Source: Pseudomonadota bacterium
GTDB taxonomy: Bacteria; Campylobacterota; Campylobacteria; Campylobacterales; Campylobacteraceae
Direction of reading: 5' to 3'
Length of the DNA: 64,000 nt
Assembly: GCA_002746565.1 (NCBI GenBank)
Contig: PDPI01000025.1
Location: forward strand, 1 to 64,000
Below are positions 27,160-38,472 of the stretch, in pieces. Below the pieces are notes generated by a model. It saw nothing but the letters and a program-made list of their open reading frames with translations, was not told the origin of the DNA and made no database searches. The position numbers and the translations under genes are program-made. How positions within the stretch are numbered: position 1 is the first letter of the stretch; every line of letters starts with the position of its first letter.

Positions 27160-27332
27160 AAGTAAAAAAACCTACTGATTTTTAAACTATGTTATTGAAA
27201 TGAGTAACATAAAAAACTAAAACAAACGAGGAACAATTTTGATTAAACTATGTGTTAGTAATCAGTTAGTAATTAGTAAACAGCATAGATTATGGTGCTA
27301 CAAAGAGCAACCTTTGTTATTTTCAGTACACA
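27160..27332 (+). repeat. Leader repeat B, upstream of the restriction-modification genes
   Basis: This leader has the same two modules as repeat A at 24.0 kb. A weaker hairpin (TACTGATTT/AAATGAGTA, one mismatch) again has TATGTT in the loop. It is followed, after an extra 60 bp or so, by GAGCAACCTTTGTTATTTTC, matching repeat A. It ends about 45 bp before the restriction gene start, as repeat A does before the TIR gene. Confidence 0.5.
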
Positions 27333-27375
27333 CAATCTCTTGTTGCCCACAGAAAGAAACAAACGAGATTAAAGT

Positions 27376-28308
27376 ATGGAAATGAATATTAATCGTAATT
27401 TACATCAGAATAAGAATGAAATACTACGTTATCTTCGAGATAGAGCGGCGGAGTCATACAGCGAGATAATTACAATCCATGGAGAACGAGACTATAAGAA
27501 AAAGGCAGGAGCAATTAATAAAGCGATAGTAAATACAGCTCAAAATCTCCGTACTATTATTATTCAGCGTTCGCTATCTCAGTCATGGGATAAAGAGGAA
27601 ATCTTAAACAATATTCTTATGGTGACCTATTGTTCATATGTCACGATGATAGAGTACAGAAATAAAGCATGGCCTTATGAATATATGGCATTTGCTCGCC
27701 GTATTGGGGAACTTTGGGAACCATTCTGTAAAAATTGTTTTGATTTTCCAGTCAGAGGGGATGTGGAGCTTTTTGAGCCTCCGCTTTTTTCAGATGTCAA
27801 GGAACAACTACAAGAAGAAATCAGACAATACATTGAAAATCTGAATTTGTCCGTTGAAGAAAAAGTTCAACTTCTTGAGTATTACGATAAGGTATGGAGT
27901 CTTGTTACTTCTGGTGAAATAAAATTAGAGTTGGATCTACATTTTCGGATAAATTCTTCTCAATACAATGTAGATTTCAAGAGTGGTTTTCAATCAAATG
28001 AAAAGGGTAATACTAATCGACTTCTTTTAGTTGCATCTATTTATAAAAACATTATAGGTGGCAATAACGAATGTTTCCTATTTGTTCGTGCCAACGAAGA
28101 CCAGAATAACCACTATCTGCAGACGCTGAAAAATTCTGGCATTTGGGATGTTTATTGTGGACCTGAAACATACGAACAAATTAATAAATATTCTGGATTT
28201 GATCTCGCCTCATGGATCAAAAACAACATTTTTTGGAAAGAAAACTTAGACAGAGATACTCAGTCATATTTCGAAAGTAACGATTTGGTTAAATACTTAT
28301 CATGGTAG
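27376..28308 (+). CDS. Probable type II restriction endonuclease
   Basis: A 310-residue protein immediately before, and overlapping by 7 bp, an adenine DNA methyltransferase. I do not recognise a named family by sequence. The region around residues 190-215 has LELDLHFRINSSQYNVDFKSGF (split here as ELDLHF and NVDFKSGF), where an acidic residue is followed by DFK, compatible with a PD-(D/E)xK nuclease core. The N-terminal 100 residues are helical. Type II restriction partners usually sit like this beside their methylase. Recognition site unknown. ATG 27376 is used; ATG 27382 is also possible. Confidence 0.7.
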   Translation: MEMNINRNLHQNKNEILRYLRDRAAESYSEIITIHGERDYKKKAGAINKAIVNTAQNLRTIIIQRSLSQSWDKEEILNNILMVTYCSYVTMIEYRNKAWPYEYMAFARRIGELWEPFCKNCFDFPVRGDVELFEPPLFSDVKEQLQEEIRQYIENLNLSVEEKVQLLEYYDKVWSLVTSGEIKLELDLHFRINSSQYNVDFKSGFQSNEKGNTNRLLLVASIYKNIIGGNNECFLFVRANEDQNNHYLQTLKNSGIWDVYCGPETYEQINKYSGFDLASWIKNNIFWKENLDRDTQSYFESNDLVKYLSW

Positions 28309-29819
28309 CTCCAGCAAAGCGTAAACAAGACGAATTTCAGGCGTTTTATACGAACTGTGATTATATTGCTTCGTATATGACAGGGCTTTTGGAATGCAAA
28401 ACGGAGATGTCCGTACTTGAGCCTTGTGCTGGTGAAGGAGTTTTTATTGATGAAGTGATGAATAATTGCAGAAAATGCAATATTACAGCATATGAACTAA
28501 ATGAAGATTCTGCGAACAATCTTACAAAAAAATATTCTAGCTACAGGAACATTAATATCTTGAATGATGATTTCTTGCTGTTAATTAGTGGCAATAAATA
28601 TGACAGGGTAATAGCAAATCCACCATATGGCGCATATCAAACTCCAGAGAAGAGAAAGCGGTTAAAAAAAGACTATCCTGATTTTTATACAAAAGAAACA
28701 TATGGTCTTTTTCTAATTCGAGCAATGGAATTATTAAAGCCTAATGGACGGCTGGTATTTATTATTCCCGATACATATTTAACGCTTCATATGCATGAAG
28801 GCTTGAGAAAGTCCCTATTAAAACACTATACAATTGAATCAATTACACTATTTCCTTCAAATTTCTTTCCTGGTATTAATTTTGGTTATGCTGGATTAAG
28901 CATAATCTCAGTTAGCAACAAGAAACCATCAAGCAACCATAGTTTTTCCGTATTTAACGGCCTACATTCTCAAGCTGAACTTCCTTTTTTACTTACGAAT
29001 AAAAAAAAAGAATACGAGGTTTGTAGGCTCAGTTATTCTCAACTTATTAATAATCCTGCTAATGCGTTTTTTCTTCCCACAAAAGGCTGGATTTCTAAAG
29101 TTTTGCAATCTAAAACAAAAACGATTGGGGATATATGCTCGGTCGTAACGGGCTTTTACTCAGGCAATGATGGTGAATATTTAAGGCGTCTACCTACTGT
29201 TAACAGAGGAGTAAAAAAATACTCAGCTGTGAAAGCAATCGAAATTTGCAACAGTGATTTGTCAAAAACTCCTCCGCTTGAAGGCATCGATAGAGAACAA
29301 CACTGGGTTCCTATTGTAAAGGGAGGTAATCGAAGATTTTATAAACCATCGGAGTGGTTTATGGATTGGAGCAAAGAAGCAGTATATAACTATAAAGTAA
29401 CAAATAAAAAACGAGCCAGATTTCAAAATTCACAATACTATTTTCGTCAAGGTATTGCTGTTCCTATGGTATCATCTTCTTCAATAACAGGATCATTGAT
29501 TGATAAAAGATTATTTGATCAATCAATAGTTGGTATCTTTCCTAGCGATAATTATAAATATTTAACATACTACTTGCTTGGATTTTTTAATAGCAATGCT
29601 TGCAATAATCTTATTAGGACTATAAATGCAAGTACCAATAATTCCGCTAATTATATTAAAAAGTTGCCAATAATTATCCCGAAAAAAAGATTAGTGGAAG
29701 AAATATCAAGTAAGGTTAAAAGGCTAGTTTCTAATGCTAAAACTAAAGAAGTAACGAAAACTCAATTACGAGAGCTAGATGATTATTACAATAAAGTATA
29801 CAGCGTAGCAAATGAATAA
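28302..29819 (+). CDS. Type II N6-adenine DNA methyltransferase
   Basis: A 505-residue gamma-class DNA methyltransferase (Eco57I/TaqI/HincII-like layout) that protects host DNA at its site. The SAM-binding motif I is LEPCAGEGVF (about residues 39-48) and the catalytic motif IV is NPPYGAY (about residues 107-113). A C-terminal target-recognition domain follows (VTGFYSGNDGEYLRR, then NNSANYIKKLPIIIPKK). It overlaps the restriction gene by 7 bp, so both are co-expressed. Site specificity cannot be read from the sequence. Confidence 0.88.
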   Translation: MVAPAKRKQDEFQAFYTNCDYIASYMTGLLECKTEMSVLEPCAGEGVFIDEVMNNCRKCNITAYELNEDSANNLTKKYSSYRNINILNDDFLLLISGNKYDRVIANPPYGAYQTPEKRKRLKKDYPDFYTKETYGLFLIRAMELLKPNGRLVFIIPDTYLTLHMHEGLRKSLLKHYTIESITLFPSNFFPGINFGYAGLSIISVSNKKPSSNHSFSVFNGLHSQAELPFLLTNKKKEYEVCRLSYSQLINNPANAFFLPTKGWISKVLQSKTKTIGDICSVVTGFYSGNDGEYLRRLPTVNRGVKKYSAVKAIEICNSDLSKTPPLEGIDREQHWVPIVKGGNRRFYKPSEWFMDWSKEAVYNYKVTNKKRARFQNSQYYFRQGIAVPMVSSSSITGSLIDKRLFDQSIVGIFPSDNYKYLTYYLLGFFNSNACNNLIRTINASTNNSANYIKKLPIIIPKKRLVEEISSKVKRLVSNAKTKEVTKTQLRELDDYYNKVYSVANE

Positions 29820-29988
29820 TAAGTATCTCATTAGACTTCGTTAAGTTCTCTAGTTAGTTCACAATCAAAGGTAAATACTGAACTACCGCAATCAAAAATA
29901 ATAAAGCTTCCCCTTAAAATTTTACAGACTCCCTATTAGCCTCTTAATCTCATATTAAATTATAACTCTAAGGCCAAGTTAAATAAAA

Positions 29989-30024
29989 AACCTCTTATAC
30001 GTAAAAGTTTGCATGTAAGAGGTT
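29989..30024. terminator. Terminator after oorC
   Basis: A stem of about 17 bp with G-T pairs (AACCTCTTATACGTAAA with TTTGCATGTAAGAGGTT) and a 2-nt loop, 7 nt beyond the oorC stop on the minus strand. It closes the oxoglutarate oxidoreductase operon and marks the right edge of the variable island. Confidence 0.65.
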
Positions 30025-30030
30025 AAACTA

Positions 30031-30582
30031 TCAAACCCTAGCTTCCCTGGCATACTTCACACCTAGATCAAAGGCTAATTTATTTGCCTCATGAACCTTG
30101 GGTGGGACTTTGGAAAGCATTACTTTTTTTACTGCTTCTTTGTCCATGACATCTGTCATTTCGAGAGCTATGGCTAGGGCTACTACTGATTGGGTTATGA
30201 CATTTCCTACCTCTTCTTTGGCTATGGTTATGATGGGGATTTCGTAGATATTCCAAAACTTTCTATCTTCCTCACTTGGGCTTACTAGGTTTGGTTCAAC
30301 GACTATGATGCCGCCCTCTTTTACTCCGTCTTTGAATTGATCGAAACTCACTTGTGCGGTAGCTAGCATGAACTCTATCTCGCCATCTATTGCGTAAGGA
30401 AATAAAATCTCATCATTGTCGAGTAAAATATCAACCTTGGTTGGACCTCCCCTAACTTGCGAGGTGTAAGTTGATGCTTTTACTCCATACCCGCCCTCTT
30501 TTATCTTTGCAGCCGCTAAAATCTCACCAGCAAGGATAACACCTTGTCCGCCAACTCCTACAAATCTAAGTTGTCTTCTCAT
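30031..30582 (-). CDS. oorC: 2-Oxoglutarate:acceptor oxidoreductase, gamma subunit
   Basis: A 183-residue gamma subunit of the ferredoxin/quinone-linked 2-oxoglutarate oxidoreductase that makes succinyl-CoA and replaces 2-oxoglutarate dehydrogenase in Campylobacterota. The N-terminal RFVGVGGQGVILAGEILAAA and STYTSQVRGGP are the family hallmark. It is the last gene of the oorDABC operon, 9 nt after oorB, followed by a terminator. Confidence 0.95.
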   Translation of the reverse strand: MRRQLRFVGVGGQGVILAGEILAAAKIKEGGYGVKASTYTSQVRGGPTKVDILLDNDEILFPYAIDGEIEFMLATAQVSFDQFKDGVKEGGIIVVEPNLVSPSEEDRKFWNIYEIPIITIAKEEVGNVITQSVVALAIALEMTDVMDKEAVKKVMLSKVPPKVHEANKLAFDLGVKYAREARV

Positions 30583-30591
30583 TGCTTATCC

Positions 30592-31425
30592 TTATAATTT
30601 AACTTTAGTTTTATTTTGAGCAGCTTCTATGACTTTGTCATAAGCTTTGCAGTATTCTAACTTAGTTTCATCTTTTTTCAAAACCCCTAAAGGAAATTTT
30701 CCACTCTTTTCTTCATCGCTTAGGGCATCGAACTTTCTTTTAGGAAGGCATTTTTCTTCTATCCAATTTAAGGTTTGGACTGCCTCTCCCATTTTATTTT
30801 TTCTACCTAGGTTGATGTGGCAGTTTGAAAAAACATCGAAAAATGAATATCCTTCATGTTTAAATCCCTCAACAAATAATTTCTCTAATTTTGCAGGAGA
30901 TAAAACACTCTCACGCCCCACAAAGGTGGCTCCAGCTGCACTAGCTAAGCTTGCTGCGTTAAAACTTGGGTCCACATTGCCGTATTGAGCCGTAACGGTC
31001 CACATTCCCTTAGGAGTTGTGGGAGAAGTTTGGGAATTTGTTAGTCCGTAGATGAAGTTATTTATCAAGACATGGTTTAGGTCTATATTTCTTCTGCATC
31101 CATGAATAGTGTGGTTTCCACCTATGGCTAAACCATCTCCATCTCCTGTTACAACGACGACATGTTTATCTGGATTTGCCAATTTTATGCCAGTAGCATA
31201 GGCGATGGCCCGTCCATGGGTTGTGTGAACTGTGTTGCAGTTGATGTATGAGCTAAAGCGACCGCTACATCCTATGCCTGAGACTATACAAACATCATTC
31301 ATATCCCAACCAACTTTTTCGATGGCCCTTATGACCGATTTTAGTATAACACCATCTCCACAACCCCAACACCAAAGGGTTGGCATCTTATCTATTCTTA
31401 AATATTTATTATAATCGAAAGCCAT
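30592..31425 (-). CDS. oorB: 2-Oxoglutarate:acceptor oxidoreductase, beta subunit
   Basis: A 277-residue thiamine-diphosphate-binding subunit. The N-terminal MPTLWCWGCGDGVILKS is typical, and the TPP/Mg site is in VVTGDGDGLAIGGNH followed by LINNFIYGLTNSQTSP. It pairs with OorA to oxidise 2-oxoglutarate with CoA to succinyl-CoA. Its start overlaps the oorA stop by 1 nt (TAATG), so translation is coupled. It has the usual length. Confidence 0.96.
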   Translation of the reverse strand: MAFDYNKYLRIDKMPTLWCWGCGDGVILKSVIRAIEKVGWDMNDVCIVSGIGCSGRFSSYINCNTVHTTHGRAIAYATGIKLANPDKHVVVVTGDGDGLAIGGNHTIHGCRRNIDLNHVLINNFIYGLTNSQTSPTTPKGMWTVTAQYGNVDPSFNAASLASAAGATFVGRESVLSPAKLEKLFVEGFKHEGYSFFDVFSNCHINLGRKNKMGEAVQTLNWIEEKCLPKRKFDALSDEEKSGKFPLGVLKKDETKLEYCKAYDKVIEAAQNKTKVKL

Positions 31426-32552
31426 TACATCATCTCCTTAACACATGCAACCATATCAAGTGGCGGTATCGGTCGTCCATTTGCCTTATGAAGGGTTTTA
31501 AAATCATCCCTTTTCATGACCCTTTGAATCTCTTCTAAGTACTGCCCCATATTTAGCTCAGTTATAAAGATTTTTTCAAACCTTTTGCCTATTTCTTTTA
31601 GTTTTTTTGCTGGGCTTGGCCAAAGGGTTATGGGTCTAAAAAGTCCCGCTTTTATCCCATCTCGCCTTAGTTTTCGAACTGCTTCTTTTGCCCCTCTGCT
31701 TATACTTCCATAGGCTATGATACAAACCTCGGCATCTTCCATCTGATATTCTTCGTATCTTACTATATCTTCTGTATTTTTGTTGATTTTATTCATCAAT
31801 CTTTCGATATTGTATTCGCAAATCTTCGCATCTTCAGTTGGAAAACCACTTACTCCGTGATGAAGCCCTGTTATATGGTATTTGTAACCTTTAAAGAAAG
31901 GGTTAAGCACAGCTGGCTCGGTTGGAGCTGCATCGTAAGGTTTATAATCGGCTGGATCGCCATCAAATTCTTTTCTTTTATAAATCTCAAGTTCTTCTAT
32001 TTCAGGTAAAATTGCCTTTCCATGCATATGTCCTAAGGTTTCATCTAAAAGTAAAAATACAGGGGTCATGTATTTATTTGCTAGATTAAAAGCCCTAACA
32101 GTCTCAGTGTAAGCTTCTTCCAAACTTCCAGGACATAAAGCAATAGACGCATAATCCCCATGGCTTGGATACTTTGCTTGTCCGATGTCTGCTTGAGAAA
32201 CTCGAGTAGGAAGTCCTGTTGATGGTCCGCCCCTCATAACATTTACTATAACTAGGGGAATTTCTGCGATAAAAGCAAGTCCGATTTGCTCACTTTTTAG
32301 GGATATTCCAGGACCTGATGTTGCTGTCATGGCTTTTGCACCACTCATGGATGCTCCAAGGGCAACGCTAATGCCCGCTATCTCATCTTCCATCTGTATA
32401 AATTTTCCACCAACTTGTGGAAGCAAAACACTCATATCATGGGCGATTTCGCTCGAAGGGGTGATCGGGTAACCGCCAAAAAAATTACAGCCACATTCAA
32501 TCGCTGCTTTTGCGGATAAAGAGTTTCCGCTTGAAATTATCTCTCTTGCCAT
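31425..32552 (-). CDS. oorA: 2-Oxoglutarate:acceptor oxidoreductase, alpha subunit
   Basis: A 375-residue alpha subunit. It has the N-terminal family segment ECGCNFFGGYPITPSSEIA, then ATSGPGISLKSEQIGLA, MRGGPSTGLPTRVSQADI and LLDETLGHMHGK. It supplies the pyrimidine-side half of the thiamine site and part of the substrate pocket. It follows oorD after 9 nt and runs into oorB. The CoA ester produced feeds sucCD directly upstream. Confidence 0.96.
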   Translation of the reverse strand: MAREIISSGNSLSAKAAIECGCNFFGGYPITPSSEIAHDMSVLLPQVGGKFIQMEDEIAGISVALGASMSGAKAMTATSGPGISLKSEQIGLAFIAEIPLVIVNVMRGGPSTGLPTRVSQADIGQAKYPSHGDYASIALCPGSLEEAYTETVRAFNLANKYMTPVFLLLDETLGHMHGKAILPEIEELEIYKRKEFDGDPADYKPYDAAPTEPAVLNPFFKGYKYHITGLHHGVSGFPTEDAKICEYNIERLMNKINKNTEDIVRYEEYQMEDAEVCIIAYGSISRGAKEAVRKLRRDGIKAGLFRPITLWPSPAKKLKEIGKRFEKIFITELNMGQYLEEIQRVMKRDDFKTLHKANGRPIPPLDMVACVKEMM

Positions 32553-32561
32553 TTTGTTTCC

Positions 32562-32876
32562 TTACGCTAATTTTTGATAATTATTATTTCTGATAGCCTG
32601 GGCTCTGGCCTTTGATTCGGGAGTTAGTTTGGCAAACTTTATCTCGCTTCTCTCAGCCACATAAATAGCAAAATCAGGGCAATGCAATTCACAATCCCTG
32701 CACCCGATACAGGAACTAGGCTCAACAACCTCTATCATCTGACCTAAGGTTGAGTTTGGAGCTTGTGCCATGGCTAAAACACCCGCTGGGCATAAACTCA
32801 CACAAATATCACAGGCTTTGCACCTTTTTACATCCACCCAAACTGGGGTATTTTCTGGTGCTTTTAAAATACTCAT
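32562..32876 (-). CDS. oorD: 2-Oxoglutarate:acceptor oxidoreductase, delta (ferredoxin) subunit
   Basis: A 104-residue ferredoxin-like subunit carrying two [4Fe-4S] clusters: CKACDICVSLCPAG and CIGCRDCELHCPD. It moves electrons from the alpha/beta subunits. I place the start at the ATG at 32876, preceded by GGAG; the frame is open for 27 more codons upstream, but those run through hairpin-rich non-coding sequence and would exceed the usual length. It is the first gene of oorDABC; a hairpin array lies between it and sucD. Confidence 0.92.
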   Translation of the reverse strand: MSILKAPENTPVWVDVKRCKACDICVSLCPAGVLAMAQAPNSTLGQMIEVVEPSSCIGCRDCELHCPDFAIYVAERSEIKFAKLTPESKARAQAIRNNNYQKLA

Positions 32877-32896
32877 TTTGTCTCCTATTTTTACTT

Positions 32897-33010
32897 CGCA
32901 GGACGGACAAAGTCCGTCCTTTGCGACCAATTTTAAAAAAATTGGATTAACACCCAACGGAGCGAAACGCTCTGCGTTGAGAAAAGAACTGCATTGCTTT
33001 GCAATGGTCT
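32897..33010. repeat. Array of four triloop hairpins between sucD and oorD
   Basis: Four consecutive stem-loops: GGACGGAC-AAA-GTCCGTCC (32900-32920, with outer TCGCA/TGCGA stem), CCAATTTT-AAA-AAAATTGG (32927-32945), GAGCG-AAA-CGCTC with outer CAACG/CGTTG (32955-32979) and CATTGC-TTT-GCAATG (32992-33006, AAA loop on the other strand). The first and third share one design: outer stem, 2-nt bulge on the right, inner stem, AAA loop. No reading frame is plausible through them. Confidence 0.75.
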
Positions 33011-33055
33011 AACCGCTACGCTTCAATGTTTTTTTCAAAACCTAATCACCAATCA

Positions 33056-33928
33056 CTAACCCCTAAACACTTCCGCCACTTTTCTACCTATATCTGCTGG
33101 AGACTTAACTACCGCTACCCCTGCAGCCTCTAGGGCTTGCATTTTTTCGGCTGCTGTTCCTGCACTTCCGCTAACTATTGCTCCTGCATGTCCCATTCTT
33201 TTTCCTTTGGGGGCAGTTTGTCCTGCTATAAAGGCAACAACAGGTTTGCTTATATTTTCTTTTATAAATTTCGCTGCTTGTATTTCTAAATCTCCACCAA
33301 TTTCACCTATCATGACGATGGCTTCGGTTTTTGGATCCTTTTCAAACATGGGTAGAAGTTGTTTGTAGCTTAGTCCTATAATTGGGTCGCCACCTATTCC
33401 AACGGCTGTTGTTATTCCAAAGCCCTCATTGCAAACTTGGTTTGCTCCCTCGTAAGTTAGAGTTCCAGACTTACTTATAAGTCCAACATTTCCCTTTTTA
33501 AAAACCATACCTGGCATGATTCCTATCTTGCATTCTTCGGCTGTGATAATTCCTGGACAATTTGGACCAATGGTCTTCATGCCTTTTTTGAGAGCATAAG
33601 ATTTTGCCCTTTGCATATCTTTAACTGGAGCACCCTCTGTTATGATAACGGCCAATTCTATACCAGCATCGGCTGCTTCTAAAACCGCATCGCCAACAAA
33701 GGCAGGTGGAACGAAGATCATACTAACATTAGCGCCTGTTTGCTTTACTGCATCTGCAACGGTGTTAAAAACTGGTTTTCCTAGGTGGGTTTGTCCACCC
33801 TTGTTTGGAGTAACGCCTCCGACTATCTTAGTGCCATAGGCTAGGCATTGTTCGCTATGGAAAGTTCCCTCTTTTCCCGTGAAGCCTTGAACTATAACTT
33901 TTGTATCTTTGTTTACCAATATGCTCAT
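33056..33928 (-). CDS. sucD: Succinyl-CoA synthetase alpha subunit
   Basis: A 290-residue alpha subunit that forms the phosphohistidine intermediate and binds CoA. Motifs are [17 protein letters not shown] at the N-terminus (CoA site), [20 protein letters not shown], and the catalytic His near the end in [17 protein letters not shown]. It converts succinyl-CoA to succinate with ATP or GTP formation. It starts 1 nt after sucC and is full length. The next gene on the strand, oorD, follows after about 180 bp of hairpins. Confidence 0.97.
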   Translation of the reverse strand: MSILVNKDTKVIVQGFTGKEGTFHSEQCLAYGTKIVGGVTPNKGGQTHLGKPVFNTVADAVKQTGANVSMIFVPPAFVGDAVLEAADAGIELAVIITEGAPVKDMQRAKSYALKKGMKTIGPNCPGIITAEECKIGIMPGMVFKKGNVGLISKSGTLTYEGANQVCNEGFGITTAVGIGGDPIIGLSYKQLLPMFEKDPKTEAIVMIGEIGGDLEIQAAKFIKENISKPVVAFIAGQTAPKGKRMGHAGAIVSGSAGTAAEKMQALEAAGVAVVKSPADIGRKVAEVFRG

Positions 33929-33929
33929 C

Positions 33930-35102
33930 CTATTCTCCTTTTGCCGCTGCTACTGCTTTTTTGGCACCATCTTCTAGATCTGAGGCAGTTATGATGTTTT
34001 CTATATTTGCATTTTTTAAAATTAATGCCGCTTCAGGAGCATTTGTTCCATCTAATCTAACGATAACAGGAACACTAACATTTGTTAGTTTAGTTGCCTC
34101 TAATATCCCATTTGCAATTCTATCACATCTAACAATGCCACCAAAAATATTTACAAAAATGGATTTTACATTTTTATCTTGTAAAATTATCTCAAAACCT
34201 TTAGCGACAGTTTCTGGATTGGCCGCACCACCAACATCAAGAAAATTTGCAGGCTCTCCTCCCACATAATTTATCGTATCCATGGTTCCCATGGCAAGTC
34301 CAGCCCCATTTACCATACATCCTACGTTTCCATCTAGTTTTACATAGCTTAATCCGTATTTTCCAGCTTCCCTTTCGCTTTCATCTTCCTCACTTATATC
34401 CCGGTAGGCTTCTATGTCTGGATGTCTTCCTAATGCACTATCATCAAAACCCATTTTTGCATCCAGTGCTATAAAATCTCCACTTCCCGTTTTTACAAGG
34501 GGATTAATCTCAATCAACTCTGCGTCATTTTCCATATACACCCTATACAAACTAGATGCAAAAGAAGAAAACTTTTTTTGTTCATTTTTATCTTCTATGC
34601 CAAGACCAAAAACTAACTCTCTTGCATGGTAAGCTTGAAAACCAATGGCTGGATCGATGGCAACTTTTACTATCTTTTCAGGACTCTGGGCTGCAACCTT
34701 TTCGATTTCCATGCCGCCCTCAGTTGAAGCCATGATAACAGGCATTTCTTTTGCCCTATCTAAAACAACACCTAGATAGAGTTCATCTTTTATATCAGCG
34801 CCCTCTTCTATGTAGATTTTTTGGACTAGCTTTCCTTTGGGTCCTGTTTGATGGGTAACTAGGGTCATTCCAAGTATTTCATGGGCGTATTTTTTTACCT
34901 CATCAAGGCTCTTAGCCAACTTAACTCCTCCACCAAGTCCTCTTCCGCCTGCATGAATTTGAGCTTTTACAACCCAAATATTTCCACCTAGTTTTTTGGC
35001 ATTTTCCACTGCCTCATCCACACTAAATGCCACATAACCCCTAGGCGTTGGCACACCATATTTTCTAAAGACTTCCTTAGCTTGATACTCATGAATATTC
35101 AT
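33930..35102 (-). CDS. sucC: Succinyl-CoA synthetase beta subunit (ADP-forming type)
   Basis: A 390-residue ATP-grasp beta subunit. It begins [20 protein letters not shown] and shows the nucleotide-grasp region [20 protein letters not shown], the metal-binding LIEINPLV, and the power-helix [13 protein letters not shown] followed by [16 protein letters not shown]. It works with SucD. It is read with sucD (1 nt apart) and lies about 95 bp downstream of mdh, all on the same strand. Confidence 0.97.
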   Translation of the reverse strand: MNIHEYQAKEVFRKYGVPTPRGYVAFSVDEAVENAKKLGGNIWVVKAQIHAGGRGLGGGVKLAKSLDEVKKYAHEILGMTLVTHQTGPKGKLVQKIYIEEGADIKDELYLGVVLDRAKEMPVIMASTEGGMEIEKVAAQSPEKIVKVAIDPAIGFQAYHARELVFGLGIEDKNEQKKFSSFASSLYRVYMENDAELIEINPLVKTGSGDFIALDAKMGFDDSALGRHPDIEAYRDISEEDESEREAGKYGLSYVKLDGNVGCMVNGAGLAMGTMDTINYVGGEPANFLDVGGAANPETVAKGFEIILQDKNVKSIFVNIFGGIVRCDRIANGILEATKLTNVSVPVIVRLDGTNAPEAALILKNANIENIITASDLEDGAKKAVAAAKGE

Positions 35103-35196
35103 CTAATCTCCTAAAAGATATTAACTTCATACCAAAAAAAATATTTTTCGGTAAACTTATAACCTAATTTCATTAACAATTTTTACTCAAAATCAA

Positions 35197-36125
35197 CTAA
35201 TAAGAATGTTCCCTAAGTACTTCTAGTAAACTTTTTACCGAATCCACACTAAGTTCAAATTCAGATCTCTCTTTAGCATCCAAATTTAGCTCTTCTATTT
35301 CTAAAACACCATCTCTTCCCAATTTAACGGGAACTCCACATGTAACATCTTTATAACCATATTCCCCATCTAACATCACACAACAAGGCAAAATGGCTTT
35401 AGAATCATTCACAATGGCTTCTATCATCAAAGCAACACTATAAGCTGGAGCATAATAGGCTGAAGTATTTAGCAAGGACACTATCTTGGCTCCGCCTTCT
35501 TTTGTTTTTTGAATTATTTGATTTATTTTTTCATCACTTATAAATTCATTTAGACACTTTCCATCCACCCTAGCAAATCTCGCAAGGGGTAGCATCTTGT
35601 CATTGTGAGAACCAATCACTAAAGAATCTATCTTTTTAGGAGTAAAATCAAGCTGGTTTAATATATGATATCCCATGCGCGAACTATCTAAAACCCCAGC
35701 CATTCCTAAAACCTTTTTCCTATCAAAACCACTCTGTTTTAAGACCACATAGGTCATAGCATCTAGGGGGTTTGCAACTTCAATGCTGATAGAATTTGGG
35801 GCATAAAGGGCTATATTTTTGGCAATTTCTTTGGTTATGGAAGCATTTTTTAAAAGTAGATCACTCCGGCTCATACCAGGTTTTCTAGGGCTTCCTGCTG
35901 TTATAACCACTATGTCGCTATCTTTTATATCCTCATAATTTTTAGATGCTATTAGGCAAGAAAAATTATCACTACCCATACAAGCTTGCGAGATGTCCAT
36001 AGCCTTGCCCTTTGCCACATTTTCGAAAATGTCCACAAGTGCGATTTGCGAACAAAGCTTTCTAATGGCAAGCTCATAACACAAACTAGCCCCAACATTG
36101 CCTGCTCCGATTATGGATATTTTCA

Positions 36126-36126
<1 letters not shown>
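35197..36126 (-). CDS. mdh: Malate dehydrogenase
   Basis: A 309-residue LDH-like malate dehydrogenase. NAD-binding GAGNVGASL lies at residues 7-15, the adenine-site Asp in ALVDIFE, the substrate loop around ITAGSPRKPGMSR (three arginines expected for a dicarboxylate substrate are present in this region and in DSSRMG), and the catalytic His in GSHNDKMLP. It interconverts malate and oxaloacetate. Its ATG overlaps the icd stop by 1 nt (TAATG), so it is coupled to icd. Confidence 0.93.
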
Positions 36127-38366
<2,240 letters not shown>

Positions 38367-38472
38367 TTATCAAACCACGTATGATAACAATTTATTGATA
38401 AAATATTGCATAAAAAAATATTTTTGAGAAATTAAAATTTTATACTTGTAATTTTTACACACATTTACAACC

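Noticed and set aside
32877..32957. N-terminal extension of oorD by 27 residues
   Set aside because: The frame is open, but the stretch runs through the hairpin array, a good ribosome site (GGAG) precedes the ATG at 32876, and that start gives the usual subunit length.
32897..33010. CRISPR array
   Set aside because: The hairpins differ in sequence and there is no constant repeat with regular spacers.
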